From Bacteroidota bacterium (lineage in GTDB: Bacteria > Bacteroidota > Rhodothermia > Balneolales > HLUCCA01), in the NCBI GenBank assembly GCA_020832235.1, contig JAFIEZ010000015.1:124001-188000 (forward strand): a stretch of 64,000 nt of DNA, in the 5' to 3' direction. Both the position numbers and the translations under genes were made by a program. Below the pieces are notes generated by a model, which searched no databases, had not been told where the DNA came from, and saw only the letters and a list, made by a program, of their open reading frames with translations. Positions 34,452-43,147 of the stretch are shown here, one piece after another (the first letter of the stretch is position 1; each line of letters starts with the position of its first letter).

Positions 34452-35705
34452 ATGGCTTCTGATAAAACCGATATTATCGTTTTTGCCCATTGGAAAGGGA
34501 TGCCCGACCCAATCAAAATGGGAGTGCTTACTGCGCAGGAAGCTCGGGGGCATTTGGCGTGGAGCTTTGCTTATGAAAAAGAATGGCTGGATACACAATC
34601 TCAAATACAGTTAGATCCTGACCTAGAGTGGTTTACCGGTCCTCAATATTCCAAGGATAACAAACCGAACTATGGGATGTTTCTTGATTCCATGCCGGAT
34701 ACGTGGGGACGTACGCTCATGAAAAAGCGAGAGGCTCTACTAAAGCCGAAAGGTCAACCAAGACGAAAATTGACAGACATTGATTTTTTGCTAGGTGTTT
34801 TTGATCCGGCCAGGATGGGAGGGTTACGCTTTAAGTTAGATGAAGAGGGTCCTTTTTTGGATAATGATGAAGAGAAGTCTATCCCGCCTATTACAGATGT
34901 TCGGGAATTACAGGTGGGTGCTGACCTAGTGGAATCGGATGAGGGTTCTGAAGCTGTGCGGAAATGGCTGCAAATACTACTCGCTCCGGGATCTTCATTG
35001 GGTGGTGCCCGACCTAAATCATCCGTTATGGATGAAAACGATGAGTTATGGATCGCTAAGTTTCCTTCGCGAGAGGATACCACGGACAAAGGAGCATGGG
35101 AATATATAGCCTGGGAGCTTGCAAAGTTAGCAGGAATACGGGTGCCTGAAGCCAGAGTGGAACAAGTAGCCGGGAAATATCACACTTTTTTCTCAAAAAG
35201 ATTCGACCGTTCAGGTAAAGAACGTATTCATTTTGCTTCGGCTATGACGATGACGGGTCATTTAGAAACCGGGATTAGAGATTATACACCGAGTTATTTG
35301 GAGCTGGCTGAATTTATTCAATACAATGGGGCTTCCCCAGATGAAGATCTTCACGAACTATGGAGGCGTATTGTCTTCAACATTGCCACTTCAAATACAG
35401 ATGATCATTTAAGGAATCATGGTTTTGTAATTACGGAGGAAGGATGGCGCTTATCTCCTGCCTATGACATGAATCCATCCATTGACAAGGCTGGTCTCGC
35501 TCTTAACATTGATTTAGAATTGAATGCATTGGATTATGACCTCGCCCGATCTGTTGGTGAATATTTTAATCTTGAGGGCAAAGAAATGGATACCATCATT
35601 GACGAGGTCAAAGAGGCCGTTTCAAAATGGGATGATTTAGCTCTAAAAATCGGCATCCCATCAGCTCAGAGACGATTAATGGAGGCTGCATTTAATCTTA
35701 AATAA
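34452..35705 (+). CDS. hipA: HipA-family serine/threonine kinase toxin
   Basis: A 417-residue HipA. The Gly-rich nucleotide loop with the autophosphorylatable Ser region is LAPGSSLGGARPKSSV (178-193). The catalytic loop TSNTDDHLRNHGF lies at 313-325 and the metal-binding LSPAYDMNPS at 334-343. HipA kinases phosphorylate glutamyl-tRNA synthetase or other targets, halting translation and causing persistence. All key residues are present, so it should be active. Its 5' and 3' ends are also found joined in the fossil at 31872-31977. Confidence 0.93.
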   Translation: MASDKTDIIVFAHWKGMPDPIKMGVLTAQEARGHLAWSFAYEKEWLDTQSQIQLDPDLEWFTGPQYSKDNKPNYGMFLDSMPDTWGRTLMKKREALLKPKGQPRRKLTDIDFLLGVFDPARMGGLRFKLDEEGPFLDNDEEKSIPPITDVRELQVGADLVESDEGSEAVRKWLQILLAPGSSLGGARPKSSVMDENDELWIAKFPSREDTTDKGAWEYIAWELAKLAGIRVPEARVEQVAGKYHTFFSKRFDRSGKERIHFASAMTMTGHLETGIRDYTPSYLELAEFIQYNGASPDEDLHELWRRIVFNIATSNTDDHLRNHGFVITEEGWRLSPAYDMNPSIDKAGLALNIDLELNALDYDLARSVGEYFNLEGKEMDTIIDEVKEAVSKWDDLALKIGIPSAQRRLMEAAFNLK

Positions 35706-35722
35706 ATTATTTTGTGGCCAAT

Positions 35723-35738
35723 AAAATGATCATTTTTT
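35723..35738 (+). terminator. AT-rich hairpin after hipA
   Basis: AAAATGA/TCATTTT followed by TT forms a short, AT-only-flanked palindrome 18 bp after the hipA stop. It is a weak terminator candidate. Confidence 0.3.
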
Positions 35739-35743
35739 GATTG

Positions 35744-35881
35744 TTACCGATGCTTCCACGATATCAAGTGCAGATAGTCTTTTATTAACATCTTTATTCG
35801 CTGGCAGGCAGAATCCTCAACAATGGAACTCCGTTGTTCTTCCCAACGGCCTGTGATTTCAGTTTCAGTGGGTTTGATCAT
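35744..35881 (-). pseudogene. fragment resembling an Imm27-type immunity protein
   Basis: A 45-codon minus-strand frame reads MIKPTETEITGRWEEQRSSI, then VEDSACQRIKMLIKDYLHLI. The pattern ExxITGxW, acidic turn, CxRIxxLIxxYL resembles the N-terminal half of Imm27 immunity proteins. The rest is missing. It directly follows the second Rhs tip/immunity pair, where orphan immunity genes are expected. The family call is from memory of the pattern and is tentative. Confidence 0.4.
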
Positions 35882-35920
35882 GGCTACGGCACTCTTCGAA
35901 TTGTCGCTGAACGGGTACAG

Positions 35921-36268
35921 TTAGATTTGATTTAGCTTATCAATGACACCTTGTACAAACGACTTCCAATACGATGGCAAATGCGAATCATTGGCATGCA
36001 TGTTATTAAGAATCTTTTCAAGTTCTGGAAGGTACTGAACAGCCTCCAGTCGGCCGATCAAATCTATAGCATATTCAGCTTTTACCTGATCATAACCTTG
36101 AAGCCAATCTCCAAGAGCCCTGATTATTGCATCATACAATGCACCTTCATGTTGCCGAATTTTCCATTCAATTCGCTTTAATAGCTCTTCACCGCTTATC
36201 TCTTCGGGAAGGTTTTTATATAAATCATCCAAAAATAAAAGTGCTTCCTGTTTTAATTCGTTGTCCAT
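35921..36268 (-). CDS. putative immunity protein for the Rhs ART-like toxin tip
   Basis: A 115-residue, all-helical acidic protein (MDNELKQEALLFLDDLYKNL ... SYWKSFVQGVIDKLNQI) with no signal peptide. I recognise no family with certainty. Position argues for immunity: it starts 2 bp after the stop of the Rhs toxin tip on the same strand. Small, acidic proteins directly after a toxin tip are the rule in polymorphic toxin loci. Confidence 0.6.
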   Translation of the reverse strand: MDNELKQEALLFLDDLYKNLPEEISGEELLKRIEWKIRQHEGALYDAIIRALGDWLQGYDQVKAEYAIDLIGRLEAVQYLPELEKILNNMHANDSHLPSYWKSFVQGVIDKLNQI

Positions 36269-36270
36269 AG

Positions 36271-37035
36271 CTATTTAATTCTTCTTATAAATTCCGGTGG
36301 CACATTTCCTCTAATCAATACTTCTTGTCCACCTCCAGGCATATTAAACATTCTGCCAACCTGCTGAGGTTGTGAAACATTTATCCCAGCTTGCCGCAGG
36401 CCGCCGGCATTGATTTCGAATACTGCACCTGGTAGACCTCGATTAGGTGGCAAAGCTAAATCAATTTGAGCTTGTAGGGGTGAAAGTGAGCTATTAGGTG
36501 TTGCATAAACTGTACCTCTACTACTTCTTATTCCTGTTGCAGTAATGCTTTCTGCATTACTCGCTGATGTGTAATGGAAAACTCTTCCAAAATCACCAGT
36601 ACTTGTAACATTATCCGCCACCTTCAATCCCTGTGCGGTTCTGGTAGCAGCTCCTGCACCCTTAGCACCCAGAAGAACTTCCCCGGTCAGTGCAACCACT
36701 TCACCGGCCACCTGCCCCATTAACAGCGGGTTTCCGCTGGTAGCCATATCCACTCGTTCGCTAATTCCCTCGCCAATGGCCGAAAGAGTTTCTCGTGGGT
36801 TCGATATCGCATGACCCAAAGCACTCATCGTACCAGGAAAGTCCGTAACTAAACCTCTTATTCCTTCATATGTACTGGACAGTGATTGCTCAAAACCCTG
36901 ATGCATTCCTACACAGAAAATACCTGCAGCAATGGGGCAGTTTCCATCTGGATCAGTATAGCGTGCAGGATTATTGAGGGTATAGTTATAGGGACTCCAG
37001 CTTGGGTATCCATCCGCCATCGGATGCACACTCAA
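36271..37035 (-). CDS. detached Rhs C-terminal cassette with ADP-ribosyltransferase-like tip
   Basis: The frame begins at the end of an Rhs core, SVHPMADGYPSWSPYNYTLN then NPARYTDPDG, the standard hinge before a variable toxin. Only TTG or an internal Met is available as a start, and two in-frame TAG codons lie just upstream, so it is a detached cassette. A linker with a Gly/Ala-rich helical stretch follows. The last ~105 residues (GRVFHYTSASNAESITATGI ... GTVYATPN ... FEINAGGLRQAG) resemble HYD1-type ART toxins, which start with HYT. The target is unknown. Confidence 0.65.
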   Translation of the reverse strand: MSVHPMADGYPSWSPYNYTLNNPARYTDPDGNCPIAAGIFCVGMHQGFEQSLSSTYEGIRGLVTDFPGTMSALGHAISNPRETLSAIGEGISERVDMATSGNPLLMGQVAGEVVALTGEVLLGAKGAGAATRTAQGLKVADNVTSTGDFGRVFHYTSASNAESITATGIRSSRGTVYATPNSSLSPLQAQIDLALPPNRGLPGAVFEINAGGLRQAGINVSQPQQVGRMFNMPGGGQEVLIRGNVPPEFIRRIK

Positions 37036-37074
37036 AAACTACTAATAACCTTTGTCATACTTCTCGCACTTTTA

Positions 37075-37620
37075 CTACTTAATTCTATATCTGCCATAAA
37101 AGCCCTTATCGCGATAATCTGCAACATGAAAGTACACATATTCATCAACTATGATAACATTGCGGACCCGTCCATGAATAACTCTTTGATCTAGAAGCTC
37201 AAAAGTTTCACGATCAAAGGTATTAAGCCTCGAATATATGGGTCTAAAAAAGTATCTGAAGAAACCATCTTCTATACCTAAATTTCCATCCATCATTATA
37301 ATATAATCATCAAATAAATATATCCATTTTAATTGGGTAGAAAATTTAAAAACCTTATCTCCTTTAACAGTTTCACGGATTTGGCCATATCTTTGTTCAA
37401 TGACATAGCCCTCGTTTTTCAAGATATCATGTGGAACTATTCTATTTCCTTCCTCATCTCTTGTCCCATGCCACCCCGATGGAAACGGTACCTCAATCCC
37501 TGCTTCTTCTAATTCCTCATCACTGATTACTTCGTACTCACCTTCGATGTAACCGCATCCTGAGAGTACGCCGAAAATGAGGATGAAGTGAATTGTGTAT
37601 AAAGTTTTAACCTTATTCAT
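37075..37620 (-). CDS. lipoprotein, candidate immunity to the Rhs hydrolase tip
   Basis: A 181-residue protein with a lipoprotein signal (ILIFGVLSGCGY, Cys22). The mature part is rich in beta-strand-like segments with several Tyr and Asp residues. I do not recognise a family. It begins 4 bp after the stop of the Rhs protein with a lipase-like tip. Periplasmic lipoproteins that protect against phospholipase effectors are known next to such effectors (Tle/Tli pairs), so immunity is a reasonable inference. Confidence 0.55.
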   Translation of the reverse strand: MNKVKTLYTIHFILIFGVLSGCGYIEGEYEVISDEELEEAGIEVPFPSGWHGTRDEEGNRIVPHDILKNEGYVIEQRYGQIRETVKGDKVFKFSTQLKWIYLFDDYIIMMDGNLGIEDGFFRYFFRPIYSRLNTFDRETFELLDQRVIHGRVRNVIIVDEYVYFHVADYRDKGFYGRYRIK

Positions 37621-37624
37621 TGTA

Positions 37625-38761
37625 TTAAGGCCTTAATAAGCGTATCATGGGTACATTATTATGCATTTGTGAATGTGATCTAATCGGGTTCCTACCTGCC
37701 GGTTGAGTAGCATTGACATTTCTAGCTCCTGGCTGAATACGGCCTGCCGGCAAGCCGATAAACATTAAACCCGTTGCCGAGCTCGAGATTCTATATGTAT
37801 CATATCCCCCTAATACCTGTACAGCATCATTGTTAGAGAATATATTCACATGATTTCCTACGACTCCATCACCTGCCCTGTATTCATCTCTTGAAGGTGT
37901 TCCGATTGTGATAAGATTGTCCACACTCAATTCTCCATTCGTTCTTTCCGATAACATATTGGCTGCAAGTATACCAACATTGCCGCCATGGCTGTGTGCA
38001 ACGATATTTATTTCCATTTCAGGATTTTCTTTAAGAGCCTCCAAAATAGCATCCACAAGATCTTCGGCCGCTTCAACTCTTGCCTGATGTGTATTTGCCC
38101 CCGACCAATTAAAATTATCGGCGCGATCATCATTCAAGTATTGCTCCCAAGCCTCTAAGCCAATCTGAGTCCATGTTATATCACTTGATAAAGTTCCATG
38201 CACAAACCATATATCCCTGCCATCTGGATCAATAGAGATCACGGGATTATTAGCTACATAAGCATAGGGAGATATTCCCGGATAGTTCGATGCATGAGGA
38301 TCCACACTGTTAAACCGCCCGATGAACGGATCGTACGTCCGGGATTCGGCGTGGTACCATCCTAAGTCGCCTTCGTCTTCTGCCTCGTAGCCCGTGAATT
38401 TGATCATATCGTGGGTGTTGGCCGTGTTCGCGCTTCGGGTTGGCATGGGCAGTCCGAACGGGTAATAGTCGCTCCAGCTGAGCAGGTCTCCATCCCGGTT
38501 CACCACTGCACGTACCGATCCCAGGTGGTCGGTGAGGTAGTACTGACTCTCCGGAGCGTTGCTCACATGAATGCCGGTGATGGTGCGGGTATGGGTTCGA
38601 CCAACGGAGTTATGTACCTGCAACTGTACCTGCCAGCCTGTCCCCGCTTGGGTGAACGTGTGCCAGTAGGTCGGACTGCTCGATACCTGCGTCCACGCCC
38701 CGAAACCTCCATTGCGTACCCGCCAGGTGTAGCTGACCTTATTAAAAACTTGAACTGCCAT
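37625..38761 (-). CDS. Rhs-core fragment with alpha/beta-hydrolase (lipase-like) toxin tip
   Basis: A 378-residue protein. An Ig-like beta segment (YTWRVRNGGFGAWTQVSSSP) leads into an Rhs core end: YYLTDHLGSVRAVVNRDG, then FTGYEAEDEGDLGWYHAESR, and the hinge GRFNSVDPHASNYPGISPYA ... NNPVISIDPDGRD. The tip (~190 residues) is an alpha/beta hydrolase with WFVHGT (oxyanion region) and the nucleophile elbow IVAHSHGGNVG. Full Rhs proteins exceed 1000 residues, so the N-terminal shell is missing; an in-frame TAA lies just upstream. It likely encodes a phospholipase-type toxin cassette. Confidence 0.72.
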   Translation of the reverse strand: MAVQVFNKVSYTWRVRNGGFGAWTQVSSSPTYWHTFTQAGTGWQVQLQVHNSVGRTHTRTITGIHVSNAPESQYYLTDHLGSVRAVVNRDGDLLSWSDYYPFGLPMPTRSANTANTHDMIKFTGYEAEDEGDLGWYHAESRTYDPFIGRFNSVDPHASNYPGISPYAYVANNPVISIDPDGRDIWFVHGTLSSDITWTQIGLEAWEQYLNDDRADNFNWSGANTHQARVEAAEDLVDAILEALKENPEMEINIVAHSHGGNVGILAANMLSERTNGELSVDNLITIGTPSRDEYRAGDGVVGNHVNIFSNNDAVQVLGGYDTYRISSSATGLMFIGLPAGRIQPGARNVNATQPAGRNPIRSHSQMHNNVPMIRLLRP

Positions 38762-39374
38762 TACGTTGTAGCAAGTGGCCTTGAGTGTTTATTGTGTTGT
38801 ACGCATAATACCCATCTAAAAGCCGTGCAACCGTTAGAATTTGCACCATGTAATACGTACGTAGTAGCCGAGAATGTCCGAGTTTAAAAGACATACTTTT
38901 AAGGAAACTATCTGACGTTTTGTACCGGGTATTGGATATTCAGGGCATTTCCCCGCTTCAAAATGGCCAGTAAACGGCTCCGGTATAGCACATCCCAATG
39001 GAAAATTACACGCTGTAATTACGCGAGCGATCCGATTAAATACTATGCCGATTATCGGGGAAGCTTTCACGTTGATCAGCGGCCAAATTTCATCAAGAAT
39101 ACTTCTTACCGGTTTGAGCCATTTTACACCAATCTCATCGCGGGTGAATCGTACGGTTACGAGGTGATTCGATTTCATAACATACAGTTGCCGATTATAT
39201 GCCGTGATTGATGCCAATTGAAAGAACTTTGGTATACACCATAACACATGGCATAGATCAAAAGTGTTGGTCTTTAGCGACATTTATGCATATATTTATA
39301 TCATCAAAGCTGCCGGGCCTCTGTGGAAACACACGCTTCCTAACGGTAGCTTTTTCTATTTTGTAGATTTAGCA
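38762..39374. other. region of about 600 bp without a recognised gene
   Basis: Between the Rhs fragment and the Abi gene. A 149-residue minus-strand frame (38834-39283) and an 82-residue plus-strand frame (38963-39211) overlap each other; neither shows a family motif. Reading the minus strand just upstream of the Rhs frame gives debris-like sequence with stop codons. It may be eroded Rhs or secreted-protein sequence, but I cannot support a gene. Confidence 0.3.
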
Positions 39375-40274
39375 GTGAAATATACAAAACCCTCACTCAC
39401 CATCGATGAACAAGTTAAACTTTTGCAATCCAGAGGGATGGCGGGTGACCCTACACGAATAGGCCGCAGATTAAAGGTTGTCAATTACTATCGCCTTAGC
39501 GGTTACTGGTACCCATTCCGAAACCCGGATAACTCCTTTGCACCGGGAACGAACATCGAAGAAGTTTGGAAACGATACATGTTTGATCGCAAACTCAGAC
39601 TTTTGGTGATGGATGCTATCGAACGGATTGAGGTAGCTGTTCGAACCCAAATAGCATATCACCAATCGAGTCAATTTGGACCGTTTGGATACATTGAACA
39701 GCCTAATGCATTGCCCACCAAAGTTAAACCAGACCGAACTGAACTGTTAGAGTGGATTCGTAAAGACGTGACTCGTAGCCGAGAATCCTTTATGAATCAT
39801 TTTCAGAAAAAATACGGTTCGGATCATCCATTTCCCCCAATTTGGATCGCTACAGAGGTCCTATCATTCGGCACCGTAGTTGCGCTTTATCGGCGTAGTC
39901 CAAAGTGGCTTCAAAAAAACATCGCCAAGGAATTTGATGTGCCCTCAGTGGCCTTCCAATCTTGGCTGTTAACATTGAATACGATACGTAATTATTGTGC
40001 GCACCACAGCCGATTGTATAACCGTGTTTTCACACTAAAACCGGAGATTCCACCCAAGCATTCTGTACCCGACTGGCATAGCCCTTTTGTAATTTCGAAC
40101 GATCGTGTGTTCGCTATTTTAAGCATCTGTAGATATCTGATGCAACGCATCGCGCCAAACAGTCAGTGGGGATATCGGGTCGTTAAGTTAATTGAAGATC
40201 ATCCTAACATTCCTCTTATAGTGATGGGAATACCTCAAAACTGGAAAGATCACGAACTATGGAGAGAGATTTGA
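39375..40274 (+). CDS. Abi family abortive-infection protein (Abi_2, AbiD/AbiF-like)
   Basis: A 299-residue Abi_2 protein. It has the family opening KYTKPSLTIDEQVKLLQSRG, the RRLKVVNYYRLSGYWYPF block, FDRKLRLLVMDAIERIEVAV, and the C-terminal NTIRNYCAHHSRLYNRVF, which carries the RxxxxHxxR-like (RNYCAHHSR) HEPN-type motif. HEPN RNases of this kind abort phage infection. GTG 39375 is chosen because homology begins with its second codon; ATG 39264 adds 37 unrelated residues. It lies beside the Rhs array at the right end of the accessory region. Confidence 0.85.
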   Translation: MKYTKPSLTIDEQVKLLQSRGMAGDPTRIGRRLKVVNYYRLSGYWYPFRNPDNSFAPGTNIEEVWKRYMFDRKLRLLVMDAIERIEVAVRTQIAYHQSSQFGPFGYIEQPNALPTKVKPDRTELLEWIRKDVTRSRESFMNHFQKKYGSDHPFPPIWIATEVLSFGTVVALYRRSPKWLQKNIAKEFDVPSVAFQSWLLTLNTIRNYCAHHSRLYNRVFTLKPEIPPKHSVPDWHSPFVISNDRVFAILSICRYLMQRIAPNSQWGYRVVKLIEDHPNIPLIVMGIPQNWKDHELWREI

Positions 40275-40454
40275 ATTCCGGTTGCATTTACTATAGCTCC
40301 GTTTCGCTCTTTTGTTTTTAATTCCTGATGAAATGATGCTTTTGACTTAGGTTTTTAGTGTAAAAATGGATGAACACCCTGCAAATCACCAATATTTTCA
40401 CCACATTGGTCGTTTAGTGTCTTTTCAAATCAACTGTTTACTAATCGTCATACT

Positions 40455-42644
40455 ATGTCTAAGAACTACTATTTCGCAACATTGCCGACGCTCCTGCTGG
40501 CTGTCGCACTCATAGCCCTGCAGCCCGTTCCATCCAACGCCGCCGGCAACCACGCAACAACTCCTACTATAGCTGGCTCTCACCAGGTCGATGAACGTAC
40601 TACAGAATACCCATCTTCCTACCTACGCCCCGCCTCCGAACAACAGGTTACGAATTCCAATTTCGCCGACCATCACGCCGCCACAGATGCCCCCGACCGA
40701 ACCCTCAGCGTTGAACGCCTCTGGGAAATGAAACGCGTCGGTGCACCCACAATTTCACCGAACGGTCGGTGGATTGTCGCTCCGGTAACACGATATACCG
40801 TTGACGACGACAAATCACACACCGATATTTGGTTGTTCACCCCCGACGGAAGCACAGAACGACCACTTACACGCCACGGCTCAGCCGATGGCTCGCCGGT
40901 ATTTAGTCCCGACGGCCGCCACCTGGCTTTCATCAGCCGACGCGACGGCGACAGCGCCTCGCAGCTCTACATCCTGCCCCTCAACGAGCCCGGCGAAGCC
41001 ACCCGACTCACCAACATTCCCACCGGTGTCGGCAATCCGAAATGGGTAGGCAACCACATTTACTTCACCTCCAGCATTTTCAAAGAACACGACACCTGGG
41101 AGGCCATGCAAAAGCAGTTGGATGCCAACCGGGCATCGCATGTGAGCGCATTCGAGTGGACCGAACTTCCCTTCAGCTCGTGGGACCGTTACCTGGATGC
41201 ATCCCGCGAAACACACATTTTCCGCATTCCCGCCAGCGGTGGCGATGTTGAAGACATCACCCGTCCCACAGGATGGTCCGCGAGTTCGTACGATGTCTCC
41301 CCGGATGGATCCCTCGTGGCCTTCGTAACCGATACCAACCGCGACGATACCAATCAGAATATCGATATTTATCTGGTTCGTCCGGGAAGCAGCGAGGCCC
41401 GCAACATCACAACCGACAACCCCGGCGTTGATGCCAACCCACTCTTCAGTCCAAACGGCCGCCTCCTTGCGTTCACCCGTCAGCGCATCAACGGTTTCTA
41501 CGCCGACACCCGCAAGCTCAACCTGTACGATGTAAACAATAGCACCATTCGGGAGGTTGCCGCCGATTGGGACCGCTCCGCCGACGGACTCGTCTGGGCG
41601 CACGACAATAACGGCCTTTACGGATCCATTGATGATGCCGGCGTACGCAACATCTGGTTCATACCCATAACCGGTCGAAACACCGCACCCCGCCGTGTGA
41701 CCTCCAACACCGACTTTTCGGCCCTGTCCATCTCCCAAAATGGCACCATGGTAACCCAGAATCACAGCTTTCTGTACCCGCCACGGCTCGTCATGGTGAA
41801 CACACGCAACGGCGCCACCACCCGCATCGACACCATTAACGACGATATTCTGGCGGAGGTAGACCTCGGCACCTACGAAAGCGTAACCTACACCGGAGCC
41901 AACGGTCAGGACATCCAGATGTGGGTGCATTATCCGCCCGGATTCGACCGATCGAAGCAATATCCGCTGTTTTTGCTCATTCACGGCGGTCCGCATAACG
42001 GCATAACGGATGGATTTCATTTCCGATGGAATGCCCAGACGTTCGCATCATGGGGCTACGTAACGGCCTGGCACAACTTCCACGGAAGCACGGGCTTTGG
42101 TCAGGACTTCGCCGATGCCATCAATCCCGATTGGCTCACCCTCCCCCTGGAAGACACCAAACGCGCGGCCCAATGGTTTGCCGATCAGCCCTGGATTGAT
42201 GCCGACAGGATGGTAGCCGGAGGAGGAAGCTATGGCGGATATTTATCCTCGATTTTGCTCGGGGTGGAGCATCCGTTCAACACCCTCGTTATCCACGCGC
42301 CGGTGTACAACATGTACTCGCAGATGGCGGCCGATTTCTCGGTGCACTCGGTGCGTTTTGGCGATTATTGGGATGTTCCGGAGATCTATAAAGAGATTTC
42401 GCCGCACTACTTCGCCGGCAATTTCAACACGCCTGCCCTCATTATTCATGGTCAGACCGACCTTCGCGTGCCGGTAGGACAAGCCTTCGAGCTGTTCCGA
42501 ACCCTGCAGCACCGGGGAATTGAATCGAAGTTGATTTATTATCCCAACGAAAACCACTGGATTTTGAATCCGAACAACTCGATTCACTGGTATCACAGTG
42601 TTCGCGAGTGGATTGAGCGCTTTGCCGAGCCCGGCGGCCGGTAA
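40455..42644 (+). CDS. S9 family serine peptidase (acylaminoacyl-peptidase-like)
   Basis: A 729-residue exported peptidase. A signal peptide (to about SNAAG, 31) precedes a WD40/PD40 beta-propeller with several FSPDGRHLAFISRRDG-type blades, which filters small peptide substrates. The C-terminal alpha/beta hydrolase has GGGSYGGYLS (nucleophile Ser ~593), HGQTDLRVPV (Asp ~667) and NENHWI (His ~700). It probably trims oligopeptides in the periplasm. A run of ~60 low-complexity residues separates signal and propeller. Its stop region is duplicated immediately downstream. Confidence 0.92.
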   Translation: MSKNYYFATLPTLLLAVALIALQPVPSNAAGNHATTPTIAGSHQVDERTTEYPSSYLRPASEQQVTNSNFADHHAATDAPDRTLSVERLWEMKRVGAPTISPNGRWIVAPVTRYTVDDDKSHTDIWLFTPDGSTERPLTRHGSADGSPVFSPDGRHLAFISRRDGDSASQLYILPLNEPGEATRLTNIPTGVGNPKWVGNHIYFTSSIFKEHDTWEAMQKQLDANRASHVSAFEWTELPFSSWDRYLDASRETHIFRIPASGGDVEDITRPTGWSASSYDVSPDGSLVAFVTDTNRDDTNQNIDIYLVRPGSSEARNITTDNPGVDANPLFSPNGRLLAFTRQRINGFYADTRKLNLYDVNNSTIREVAADWDRSADGLVWAHDNNGLYGSIDDAGVRNIWFIPITGRNTAPRRVTSNTDFSALSISQNGTMVTQNHSFLYPPRLVMVNTRNGATTRIDTINDDILAEVDLGTYESVTYTGANGQDIQMWVHYPPGFDRSKQYPLFLLIHGGPHNGITDGFHFRWNAQTFASWGYVTAWHNFHGSTGFGQDFADAINPDWLTLPLEDTKRAAQWFADQPWIDADRMVAGGGSYGGYLSSILLGVEHPFNTLVIHAPVYNMYSQMAADFSVHSVRFGDYWDVPEIYKEISPHYFAGNFNTPALIIHGQTDLRVPVGQAFELFRTLQHRGIESKLIYYPNENHWILNPNNSIHWYHSVREWIERFAEPGGR

Positions 42645-42727
42645 GCAGCGCATAGCTGAGATGGGGCCGGTCGCACTCAGCGGCCGGTAAGCAGCGCATA
42701 GCCGAGATGGGACTGGGTGGATTCAGC
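42635..42727. repeat. 46-bp tandem duplication of the S9 peptidase 3' end
   Basis: CGGCCGGTAAGCAGCGCATA at 42635-42654 contains the peptidase stop codon (GGC CGG TAA). It recurs at 42681-42700, a 46-bp period, with a degenerate third start (CGGGTAGGAAACAG) at 42727. The array fills most of the spacer to the convergent vapC gene. Confidence 0.8.
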
Positions 42728-42742
42728 GGGTAGGAAACAGCA

Positions 42743-43144
42743 CTACTCCTTCACCCAGTCTTCAACGCGAAGCTCCGGAACCCGTAAAAACTCTCTGGCA
42801 TTGTGGGTAACCAGTGTCATGCCCCGGGCAAGACACTGCGCCGCAATTTGAAGGTCATAAGGACCAATTGGTTTTCCGGCTTTTCGGAGTGCTGCGCGAA
42901 TAAGACCAAAATATCGTGCATCACCGGCATCAAAGCCCACAATTTCAAACGCAGAGGCAAATAAGGTCATGGTTTCTCTGTTTTCAGCCGGTCTCTGACT
43001 CATTGCTGCACCATACTCTAGCTCTGCTAGCGTAACAGCCGAAAGCATTAGACTGCCCGCTTCTGCGCGATAGACCCTCTGGTTCAATTCGGGATATGTG
43101 CGTTTTATCAGATATATGCAGATGTCGGTATCGAGCAAAAACAT
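42743..43144 (-). CDS. vapC: VapC-type PIN-domain toxin
   Basis: A 133-residue PIN ribonuclease: MFLLDTDICIYLIKR (first Asp), SAVTLAELEYGAAMSQRPAE (Glu), and GKPIGPYDLQIAAQCLARGM followed by TLVTHNAREF (C-terminal Asp cluster). All catalytic acids appear present. VapC toxins cleave tRNA or rRNA. It is 3 bp downstream of vapB. Confidence 0.92.
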   Translation of the reverse strand: MFLLDTDICIYLIKRTYPELNQRVYRAEAGSLMLSAVTLAELEYGAAMSQRPAENRETMTLFASAFEIVGFDAGDARYFGLIRAALRKAGKPIGPYDLQIAAQCLARGMTLVTHNAREFLRVPELRVEDWVKE

Positions 43145-43147
43145 GGT

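Noticed and set aside
38834-39283. 149-codon minus-strand gene between Rhs and Abi
   Set aside because: No recognisable motif and overlaps an equally unconvincing plus-strand frame; kept only as an unexplained region.
40881-42020. Long minus-strand frame opposite the S9 peptidase (379 codons)
   Set aside because: It mirrors a clear peptidase gene, is Gly/Val-rich, and shows no domain; such antisense frames are common in GC-rich genes.
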